The translations under genes were made by a program, and so were the position numbers. 64,000 bases of DNA, from positions 1 through 64,000 of the forward strand of contig VCJN01000500.1 in assembly GCA_006384855.1 (NCBI GenBank), read 5' to 3'. Positions 1 to 8,900 of the stretch are shown one piece after another. Within the stretch, counting starts at the first letter, position 1, and each line of letters begins with the position of its first letter. This DNA is from Tetraselmis striata (lineage: Eukaryota > Chlorophyta > Chlorodendrophyceae > Chlorodendrales > Chlorodendraceae). Under the pieces are notes generated by a model, which did no database searches, was not told where the DNA came from, and saw nothing but the letters and a program-made list of their open reading frames with translations.

Positions 1-490
1 TCTCGTAGATGGATGCTCAACATGAGCAGAACGGCGCTCAACAGGAGCACGATCAACATGCTCAACACGATCAGATTGATGTTCGCCACGAGCAGTATCA
101 TGCTCGGCATCTAGATCATAGGATTCAGTTACCTCACTTGTGGAGGGATTCGACTCAGCATCCGACTTCTCCTCTCGACGGAAACGAGGATTGGTCTGCG
201 AGGGTTGTGAATCCTCATTATCAAGTAAACCCTCCACTGCATAGCCAACGTCATTAGAAGGTAGCTGATCCTCCTCTGCCAAATGGGCATCCGGAACATC
301 CGGTTGTGATGGCTGAGTGAGAGGTAAAGGACGCCTGCGCCGCGTTGGTGAAGGTTCGCGCCGCTTATCAGACGACGGCGAGTCTAAGAGAATACGAGTG
401 GAAGGCCTTGTGAGGGCCTGGCGCGCTGCTTCAGCAGCACGAGCCTTACTCTTTTTATTTTAATTTTTTTGAGGGGCCGTGCTTAGCCAT
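1..490 (-). pseudogene. gag of copy A2, frameshifted and truncated
   Basis: This is homologous to the first ~165 codons of the gag at 3,255. The start codon lies at 490-488 in the same ACCATGG context. The A-rich stretch after codon 8 is 7 bp longer than in the intact copy, which shifts the frame and gives a TAA at about the twelfth codon. Past that point the DNA still matches gag to the window edge. This copy cannot make the normal Gag unless ribosomes slip. The rest of the gene is outside the window. Confidence 0.8.
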
Positions 491-1486
491 GGTAAGACGA
501 ACAACGTCCTGTAAACAGGTATCACGCATCGGCAGAATTAATGTTTGGCTCAACAGGAGCAACAAGCAATGAAAGTTGCTATTTTGAGAGCAACATGCAT
601 CTCAAAAGACCCAACAAAGAGGAAACCATCCTTGGGTCTTTGTGATGACACAAACTGTGAGGAGAACATGTGTATGAACTGCTCCTCAAAAATATAAATA
701 TTTTAAGAGTCCCAACATAACTTGTGAATAAAATTTTCGAGAATATTTTCGTATGGCAACTGTCGGTAGTACGGGAGCCAGTAATAAATAACGCCGTCTA
801 TAAACTCAAGTTGAACGACGACAATCTCAGGGTCGTTCGTAAACGGCGAGTAAAGATCGTCCAGAGATACCTCTCGGACTACCAACAGAGTAATAAACTC
901 AGGCATAGACTACTGCGATATGTTAGTCGCAGTGTTGGACAGGGTTCGACCAGGAATATTCTCTCCCTATCTTTTTTTTTTTTTTTTTAAGACAGAATTA
1001 GACGAACGGAGGGCCGGCGACGCCATTCCAAGAGCGACGCTCGGTCACGAGTCGACAGGGAAGGCAAATGTGAAATGGGAAGGTAGTGTCTTACCTGTAT
1101 GTGGCGGTGAGAACAAGTCGACGAAGTACTGCGGTCGAGAAGTGTCGCCGAGTTATGTCGGAATTGCCGACTCAACTCGCCAAGGTCGTAAGAGACCTAA
1201 TCGGGCGATAATGCGCGAACTACGGGGTCTGAACAACAGCCCGAGTGCGCAGAACTGGTAGGTATGATGGTGCACAGCCTTATGAGGCTAAGAAATGTGC
1301 GGAGTGGTGCCAAAAATGCAGCGTTATGAAGCCACAGTGGCAATCCAATTCGATATGTGCTGTGTCAAGAAAAACTACAGGGTTCTTGGCCAGTCGGGCC
1401 GTAATCGCAAGCTCCACCCGTATAAAGGCGGCGCGCGAAAAGAAAGAACTGCGAGTACAGCGAACGTTGAGGGTAGAAGCACCAAA

Positions 1487-1730
1487 TGTGACGGGACGCC
1501 TGTTGAGAATAGGGTCTCGCTACGAAAGAACTGGTGTTCGGAGTCGTAAGAAATCTGGTTGGTTGAGAGATTGTGAGAACTGAATTACAGGTGATGTGCT
1601 GCGGAGGTGACTATATATGAAAATACCGAGCGGCAGCTGATGTCATCAGTTTCCAGAATATTCTATGTACCTGGGTCACCAGTACATCAAGATTGCTAGG
1701 TTTTACTCAGGGTATTATCATCCCCTTACA
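1487..1730 (-). repeat. 5' LTR of copy A2
   Basis: This is the reverse complement of the 260-bp LTR at 1,981, but only 244 bp long. It keeps the TG...CA ends. A 16-bp segment (GCTGATGCGGCTACTG in the sense direction) present in both LTRs of the complete copy is missing, and there are a few substitutions and a 1-bp indel. Confidence 0.85.
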
Positions 1731-1980
1731 ACAAGCCAAGCGAAGTACGAGTATGAGCATTGCGAGTGCGAGTACAAGTGCAGGCGAAGTACTGGTACGA
1801 GGACGACGAGGCGACAGTACGAGCGACTACAAGGCGACTAGTAGTGCAGGACAGTATTACGAGTACCCACATGGGATGCGAGTAACCTGTACATACGCCT
1901 GCGTACCAGCAGCACCAGGACTGTCGGACGTTACGGTTTACATATTCATCAATTTGTTCGCCGAAGCTTTCGTACCGTAG
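1731..1980. other. spacer between head-to-head LTR elements
   Basis: This 250 bp lies between the two facing 5' LTRs. Its left half is built from imperfect GAGTACGAG-like units. Its last five bases, CGTAG, are the target-site duplication of the right-hand element. It is probably the pre-insertion locus, continuous with 10,912 onward. I see no convincing gene. Confidence 0.6.
1976..1980. repeat. target-site duplication, left copy (CGTAG)
   Basis: CGTAG immediately precedes the TG of the left LTR and is repeated after the CA of the right LTR. This fixes the element borders. Confidence 0.9.
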
Positions 1981-2240
1981 TGTAAGGGGATGATAATACC
2001 CTGAGTAAAACCTAGCAATCTTGATGTACTGGTGACCCAGGTACATAGAATATTCTGGAAACTGCTGATGCGGCTACTGATGACATCAGCTGCCGCTCGG
2101 TATTTTCATATATAGTCACCTCCGCAGCACACCACCTGTAATTTCAGTTCTCACAATCTCTCAACCAACCAGATTTCTTACGACTCCGAACACCAGTTCT
2201 TTCGTAGCGAGACCCTATTCTCAACAGGCGTCCCGTCACA
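1981..2240 (+). repeat. 5' LTR of element A1
   Basis: This 260-bp LTR starts TGTAAGGGG and ends CCCGTCACA. It matches 10,647-10,906. A TATA-like CATATATA near 2,108-2,115 is the likely core promoter of the element, which would place transcription start in the last ~100 bp of the LTR. Confidence 0.92.
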
Positions 2241-2242
2241 TT

Positions 2243-2260
2243 TGGTGCTTCTACCCTCAA
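2243..2260 (+). promoter_or_regulatory. probable primer-binding site
   Basis: TGGTGCTTCTACCCTC begins two bases after the LTR. A PBS normally starts TGG, complementary to the CCA end of a tRNA. I could not match it to a specific tRNA from memory, so the primer is unassigned. Confidence 0.5.
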
Positions 2261-2740
2261 CGTTCGCTGTACTCGCAGTTCTTTCTTTTCGCGCGCCGCC
2301 TTTATACGGGTGGAGCTTGCGATTACGGCCCGACTGGCCAAGAACCCTGTAGTTTTTCTTGACACAGCACATATCGAATCGGTTTGCCACTGTGGCTTCA
2401 TAACGCTGCATTTTTGGCACCACTCCGCACATTTGTTAGCCTCATAAGGCTGTGCACCATCATACCTACCAGTTCTGCGCACTCGGGCTGTTGTTCAGAC
2501 CCCGTAGCTCGCGCATTACTGCCCGATTAGGTCTCTTACGACCTTGGCGAGTTGAGTCGGCAGTTCCGACATAACTCGGCGACACTTCTCGACCGCAGTA
2601 CTTCGTCGACTTGTTCTCACCGCCACGTACAGGTAAGACACTACCTTCCCATTTCACATTTGCCTTCCCTGTCGACTCGTGACCGAGCGTCGCTCTTAGA
2701 ATGGCGTCGCCGGCCCTCCACTTGAGTTTGTCTAATTCTG

Positions 2741-2744
<4 letters not shown>

Positions 2745-2776
<32 letters not shown>

Positions 2777-2784
2777 AGAGAGAG
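2745..2784. repeat. A-tract followed by GA repeat in element leader
   Basis: About 29 A are followed by a short (GA)n run. Copy A2 has the same site with a shorter tract (T-run near 970-988). The tract might be an old poly(A) tail of something inserted in the leader, or a slippage-prone homopolymer. Its length differs between copies. Confidence 0.7.
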
Positions 2785-2838
2785 AATATACCTGGTCGAA
2801 CCCTGTCCAACACTGCGACTAACATATCGCAGTAGTCT

Positions 2839-3042
2839 ATGCCTGAGTTTATTACTCTGTTGGTAGTCCGAGAGGTATCTCTGGACGACCTTTACTCGCC
2901 GTTTACGAACGACCCTGAGATTGTCGTCGTTCAACTTGAGTTTATAGACGGCGTTATTTATTACTGGCTCCCGTACTACCGACAGTTGCCAGACGAAAAT
3001 ATTCTCGAAAATTTTATTCATAAGTTATGTTGGGACTCTTAA
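2839..3042 (+). CDS. small leader ORF, 67 aa, function unknown
   Basis: This ORF starts MPEFITLLVVREVSL and lies about 210 nt upstream of gag in the leader RNA. It is open in both copies (703-906 on the minus strand in A2), with one residue changed (Y to D), although gag is broken in A2. The whole leader is highly conserved between the copies, so this is weak evidence of coding. An antisense frame is also open here. It could be an upstream ORF affecting gag translation, or chance. I recognise no domain. Confidence 0.25.
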   Translation: MPEFITLLVVREVSLDDLYSPFTNDPEIVVVQLEFIDGVIYYWLPYYRQLPDENILENFIHKLCWDS

Positions 3043-3254
3043 AATATTTATATTTTTGAGGAGCAGTTCATACACATGTTCTCCTCACAGTTTGTGTCAT
3101 CACAAAGACCCAAGGATGGTTTCCTCTTTGTTGGGTCTTTTGAGATGCATGTTGCTCTCAAAATAGCAACTTTCATTGCTTGTTGCTCCTGTTGAGCCAA
3201 ACATTAATTCTGCCGATGCGTGATACATGTTTACAGGACGTTGTTCGTCTTACC

Positions 3255-5693
3255 ATGGCTAAGCACGGCCCCTCAAAAAATAAAAAGAGTAAGGCTCGTG
3301 CTGCTGAAGCAGCGCGCCAGGCCCTCACAAGGCCTTCCACTCGTATTCTCTCAGACTCGCCGTCGTCTGATAAGCGGCGCGAACCTTCACCAACGCGGCG
3401 CAGGCGCCCTTTACCTCTCACTCAGCCATCACAACCGGATGTTCCGGATGCCCATTTGGCAGAGGAGGATCAGCTACCTTCTAATGATGTTGGCTATGCA
3501 GTGGAGGGTTTACTTGATAATGAGGATTCACAACCCTCGCAGACCAATCCTCGTTTCCGTCGAGAGGAGAAGTCGGATGCTGAGTCGAATCCCTCCACAA
3601 GTGAGGTAACTGAATCCTATGATCTAGATACCGAGCATGATACTGCTCGTGGCGAACATCAATCTGCTCGTGTTGAGCATGTTGATCGTGCTCCTGTTGA
3701 GCGCCGTTCTGCTCATGTTGAGCATCCATCTACGCGACCACCTGCTCGTGTTGAGCGTGGAAAAGGTAGTAGGCCAGCTCTTGCTGCCTACTCGCGCGTT
3801 GATAAGTCCTTGCAGTTGGGCTTGACAATAGACGACTGCACTGATGGATTCTTGGCGCTTCCTGGATACTTTGTGGTTACTCCGTTCTCTCATCCTCACT
3901 TGTTTGAGGCTCTGCATCTTGTTGATGGCGAGAGATCATGGGGGTCTGTTCTCCAAGTTGGGCATAATGCCTTAACGGAGTACAACACTTTTGTTCGCAA
4001 CGATCTTCGGTTGCGTTCGGATTCACACATGACATATCATGCAGCGCCATTTGATGCCAGGGGTCGGGATGCGGCTCTTGAGCATGTTATCGCTGCTATT
4101 TGCCCACTTGACATGAGATTGGGTGACATTCCCTTCACAGGAGCATTTTATGAGCAACTACCGCTTTTCCTGTTGATGCGGTTCGCTAATATTGTGCTTG
4201 ATGACAAATGGGACCCTTCTTCATACTATTCTGACACTATTATCAAAAGGCTTATACTCTTTGATAAAGAATGGCAGTCCCGTCATCATCATGATAAGCC
4301 ACAAGCTCCTCCAGTTCGGGGTGTGTTTCCGGGTGACTTTGATGTTCAAGCCATCCGTGACCTGTTGGCCAGGAGGGCGCAGTTCACCCATCCTTTCAAC
4401 AAGACCTTGCAGTCCGGGTTGGATGCAGGTGTCCCAGAGGTTCTTAAACCTTGGCTACCAGTCGCTTCTCCTGCTCCTGTTGATACCATGTTGGTAGAGC
4501 CTTCCAGCTCTGTTCAACGGGGTAAGCGGCCTGTGCCAATGGACACCGATGAGGAGCAATTCCCTCCTCAAAAGAGGGCTTCTCCGGTGCGTCCTTCTCT
4601 CTCAATAAAAATACCCCTACTTACTGGCAAGGATCTGTTGCATTCTGATCCAACTAAACCACTCCAACTTACGCATATCATGCACTTCCTGGATGTGGTC
4701 AAGTCCTCTATAAAGGGCTTTGAGTATGATCAGATGGCTGAAACATATATTACTAACTCTATAAATAAACAATCTAAATATTATATTCGGGTTCAAGATA
4801 TGTTTGCTCGGTTTGGTTCCAGCAAGCCTACTGCGTTCAGTAGCTTTGGTGATATGTCTAAACATCTCATCACATGCTTGTTGCATGAGAGAACCTTCTG
4901 TTCTCTCAATGACGTACCCCTGACCATGGACTATGCCCTAAATGAGCTTCAGCTCAAGTTCTGCCCGGATTTATTTACATACTATCGTTGGCTCCAGTTG
5001 TTGTGGGGGTTCAGTAACAGACAAAGCACTGTTAATGCTTTTCTGGACCACCTCAAACTTAAATTGAGCAAAGATCAGCCCCTTTATCTCAAGTTTCACG
5101 AGGCTCTGAAAATGGCCATGGGTCCCCTGAACACACCGTTGACATTTGACAACCTGTCCGGTGTTATGGAGGACCTGAATCGTTATTATATTCTCACACA
5201 GGGATCTCGGTCTCTCGCCGGGCCTTCCCGCCAGCACTCCTTCACAAAGGGGCGACCGGATACAAACCCGGGCCGAGGCCAACGCAGTAGTTCTGCCGGT
5301 CGAGGCAAGGGCAGTTACAATCCAACTCTTCCCAAGAGACTGGATGGCCCCCGGAAGCCTAAGGGTGGCAAAGGGGATGGCAAACCTCTCCTTCAACCTG
5401 TTGCTGCCAAGGACAAACCTTGGGCCACCCCTTGGGGACTGCTTGTTTGTTCATATTGCAAAGGCTTGGGTCACAACCATCAAGCCTGCAAACTCAAGCA
5501 AGATCCCCGTGCCAAGGACAAGTTCTTGTCCGAGTTTAATAAACAACGTCGTGAGTGGTGTGACAAAAACCCTGACGATGATTGGGACGTGAAAGCGGCC
5601 CAAACTTGGAATAGAATTATGACCAGTACTAGAGTCCCAATAGCTTACCGACCTTTCGAGAATAGGGAGAAGAAAATCTCCAAGAAGCATTAA
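3255..5693 (+). CDS. Gag polyprotein of element A1
   Basis: This gene encodes the structural protein expected to form the virus-like particle and package element RNA. I chose the ATG at 3,255 (MAKHGPSKNKK) because of its ACCATGG context and because it is the start conserved in copy A2. An in-frame leftward extension to 3,180 is open but looks like leader. The protein is 812 aa. The N-terminus is basic and Ser/Pro-rich, followed by a degenerate repeat of A(R/H)VEH-like units around 3,650-3,760. The middle is a long helical region. Near the C-terminus is a Gly/Arg/Lys-rich stretch, then a CX2CX4HX4C zinc knuckle (CSYCKGLGHNHQAC, 5,448-5,489). The frame has no stops. Gag ends 295 nt before pol opens, so there is no simple Gag-Pol overlap. 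Confidence 0.88.
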   Translation: MAKHGPSKNKKSKARAAEAARQALTRPSTRILSDSPSSDKRREPSPTRRRRPLPLTQPSQPDVPDAHLAEEDQLPSNDVGYAVEGLLDNEDSQPSQTNPRFRREEKSDAESNPSTSEVTESYDLDTEHDTARGEHQSARVEHVDRAPVERRSAHVEHPSTRPPARVERGKGSRPALAAYSRVDKSLQLGLTIDDCTDGFLALPGYFVVTPFSHPHLFEALHLVDGERSWGSVLQVGHNALTEYNTFVRNDLRLRSDSHMTYHAAPFDARGRDAALEHVIAAICPLDMRLGDIPFTGAFYEQLPLFLLMRFANIVLDDKWDPSSYYSDTIIKRLILFDKEWQSRHHHDKPQAPPVRGVFPGDFDVQAIRDLLARRAQFTHPFNKTLQSGLDAGVPEVLKPWLPVASPAPVDTMLVEPSSSVQRGKRPVPMDTDEEQFPPQKRASPVRPSLSIKIPLLTGKDLLHSDPTKPLQLTHIMHFLDVVKSSIKGFEYDQMAETYITNSINKQSKYYIRVQDMFARFGSSKPTAFSSFGDMSKHLITCLLHERTFCSLNDVPLTMDYALNELQLKFCPDLFTYYRWLQLLWGFSNRQSTVNAFLDHLKLKLSKDQPLYLKFHEALKMAMGPLNTPLTFDNLSGVMEDLNRYYILTQGSRSLAGPSRQHSFTKGRPDTNPGRGQRSSSAGRGKGSYNPTLPKRLDGPRKPKGGKGDGKPLLQPVAAKDKPWATPWGLLVCSYCKGLGHNHQACKLKQDPRAKDKFLSEFNKQRREWCDKNPDDDWDVKAAQTWNRIMTSTRVPIAYRPFENREKKISKKH

Positions 5694-5988
5694 AGCTTCT
5701 GACTGTTGGCCTCATAACCCTAACTGTTGGCTCAATCAATGTTAAGCCAACACACTGTTTCGTTAAGGCATAGTAGTTGGACATGTAAGCCCTTGTGTCT
5801 GCAATCATTTGTCTCCTCGCATGCATGAACTCGGTGATAGGGATGCATGTTGGTGTGAGCAACCTTTAACTATCGGTGATTTGGATTGTGCTCAGCCAGT
5901 TGAATCCCCTGGGGGACGCCCTAGGTGCGGGTCCTGGTCTTGACTGCCCCTGCCATTTTGACAGGTTCGCCAATAGTTAAAGAGACTC

Positions 5989-8900
5989 TTGACATCGCTG
6001 GCCAGCAACAACATCATGCCACCAAAACCGGCAATTGTTGATGATGTTGGGCCTGTGCGCTTGAAACGCAAGGCCGGTGATGACCCTCAGGTCATTCACC
6101 ATTACTTAGATGACAACAAACGCAGACGCCGCCGGCATCATCGCCCTCACAAACCTGTTGAGCCGCCGGCTAAAGAGGCTGGTGAACCAATACCTGAACC
6201 GAAACCAATTTTCGAGCTACAGCCTCCTGTGACGGTTGATAAAAGTTCACAAACTCAGTCTCTAAATGTTGACGAGGCTGTTCAAACCGTCACTGAGTTT
6301 ATCGAAGCTTATCAGGCCAGTATGGATAGGGCTTGCCAAGCAAATCCTGAGGATGATACTCCAATGCCTGATGCCGATAACTATCCGTTATTTGACCAGG
6401 AAGAGTGGGATAAAATAAATGCCTTATACGGTCCCTTTACTATGGACGGAGCGGCAACCGCTGCATCGTCCAAAGTCCCATCTTGTTTCTGTTCTCCCAC
6501 TAACTCTTTTCTTGACGCTGACCTGTCTGATCACCACATCTGGCTGAACCCTCCGTTTGAGAAAATCCCAGAGTTCATTTCTAGTTTTGAGTTCAAGAGG
6601 CAGCGCAACCCTTTTAATGTTTCTGCAGTTATTGCCATACCTCGTTGGAAGACTAATAAGTCTATCCGTCATATTTTGAGCTCTTACAAGAGACTCGACA
6701 CTTACCCTAAAGGCACATACCTTTACACTATAACTGACACTGAGGACTCTACTAAACAAGTACCTATGGGTCCTATACCCTTTCCAGTCGATCTTTATCT
6801 TGCCGACCATACGGTTGAGGATCGCTTGTTGCAGACTCAACCACAGGATTCACAAAATCCGGTCGAAGCGCGTTTCACAAATATTAATACTGAGGTTTTC
6901 CCTTTTACGGCCCAAACTGTTCATACCGATCTACTCACCGCCGAGGCTCAAGTTACCTCTGGTGAGACTCTGCTCCCTCAGGATTTTACTACTTTGGTTG
7001 ATAGCGGAGCGGGCCTTAACTTTGTATCATGGGATATTGTTCAAAACTACCATTTGCCGACTTCCAGGCTGCCCCGAACTCTCAAAATTTTATTGGCAGA
7101 TGGCACTACTTCTCGTATTGCCAAATACTCTGTTTCCCTCACATTGACATTTACGGGGGGATATCAAACTAAAGCAGAGTTTGTTTGTCTGTCAACAAAT
7201 CACCAATTTCAATTGGTGTTGGGCATGCCTTGGTTGCGGGATAACAATCCCGATATTGACTGGACTACAGGTCATATCACTGACCGCCATACCAAAACCC
7301 CTTTATTCATTACTTCTGTTATGCCGCGACCTGCTTCTGTTAAGCCGGTCTCCGCTAATAAAATGGCCAGAGCCATGCGCGAGACTGTTTTAGGCCATCG
7401 GAGGGAAGTTGATACTACTTACCTCTTGGCCACTTTTTCTGAAGACTTTGTCCCTACCACTAACAAGAAAGAAACTGACGACCTTGTCATTGATACTGAC
7501 TTTGGTCTTGAATACAGTAAAAAGGTCAAGGCATTATTGACAAAATATGGGCATGACAAAGCCACTCTTACTGAGTTACCACCTAGTAGAGGAAAGTTTG
7601 ATCATCACATAGACCTCTTTGATGATGCCCAACCACCTAAGGGCCACATCTATCGGTTGTCTCCAGCTGAGTTAAAAGAGTTGAAGAGACAACTTGATCA
7701 ATACCTTGAGAAGTCGTGGATCAGGCCTAGCTATTCTCCTTTTGCTGCGCCTGTTCTGTTTGCCCGCAAGGCTGATGGCTCTCTCCGAATGTGTATTGAC
7801 TACAGAGGCCTCAACCGTATCACCCGGGGCACTCAGTACCCGTTGCCTCGCATTGACACCATCCTTGACATCATCTCCTCTGCTAGTTGTTGGACATGTT
7901 TGGACCTTTCTAAGGCCTATCATCAGGTCCGTATCCGTGAAGAGGATGTATATAAAACCTCTTTCATTACTCAATTGGGGCAGTTTGAGATGAGAGTTCT
8001 CCCTTTTGGCTTGAAGACTGCCCCTGGAGCCTTTCAGGCTTATATTAATGCAGTTTTTGATGGCACGGCTGATGAACTTGGACAAGATACCAATATACTT
8101 AACGACTTTGTCCTATGCTACTTAGATGATATTATCATCTTCAGCCGGAACCCGGAGGACCACCTCCGCCATCTTGAGCAAGTGTTGTCACGCCTTGCCA
8201 AACACCACTTATACTTATCACCTAAAAAGTGCCACTGGGCTAAATCACACGTTATCTTTTTGGGACACTATATTACCAAATCCGGAGTTTTACCAAACCC
8301 GGAGAAAGTTAAGGCTGTTACAGATTGGCCAGTGCCCCGCAATATTACTGATGTTCGTGCATTTCTGGGTTTTGCCGGCTTTTACCGTAAGTTTATACCA
8401 GATTTTGCCAGCATTGCCAAACCCTTGTTTGATCTTACTAAATTAGATACTATTAAAGCATGGACATCTATACATCAACAAGCCTTCCAAACTATTAAAT
8501 ACAAGCTGACACACGCTCCGGTGCTTATGGCCCCTGTTACGGGTCCTCAAGCTGAGTTTACCGTAGCCACTGATGCAAGTGGTTTTGCGGTAGGGGCTGT
8601 CCTGCTTCAGGTCGATCCAAAGACAAAACAGTTGCGTCCCATTGCCTACTTGGCGAAGGCGCTCAAAGGTGCTCAGCTCCATTATTCCACTTATGATACT
8701 GAGTTCTTGGGGGTTGTCATTGCCCTACAGCACTGGCGTCATTTCCTGGAAGGCTGTGCACATTTTTATGTCGTTACTGATCATACTACACTTAGGCATC
8801 TGCCCACTCAACAAGTTGTGGGTAGAAGACATGCCGGTTGGATGCAAGTCATCTCTGCTTTTACGCGGAATATGACTATCCTTTACAAAAAGGGAGAGCA

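Larger units (their letters stand above)
1..1730 (-). mobile_element. Ty3/gypsy element copy A2, 5' part only
   Basis: This stretch is the reverse complement of the first 1.75 kb of the element at 1,981-10,906: LTR, leader and the start of gag, cut by the window edge. It points away from that element, so the two 5' ends face each other across a 250-bp spacer. The copies differ by a 16-bp deletion in the LTR, a shorter A/T homopolymer, scattered substitutions and a gag frameshift. They are therefore separate insertions of one family rather than a simple assembly fold-back. Its 3' end and target duplication lie outside the window. Confidence 0.85.

Noticed and set aside
9-257. 82-codon plus-strand ORF at the window start
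   Set aside because: It is the antisense shadow of the gag of element copy A2.
2743-3021. 92-codon minus-strand ORF in the element leader
   Set aside because: Antisense to the leader. It ends in a phenylalanine run read from the A-tract, and its conservation in copy A2 follows from DNA identity.
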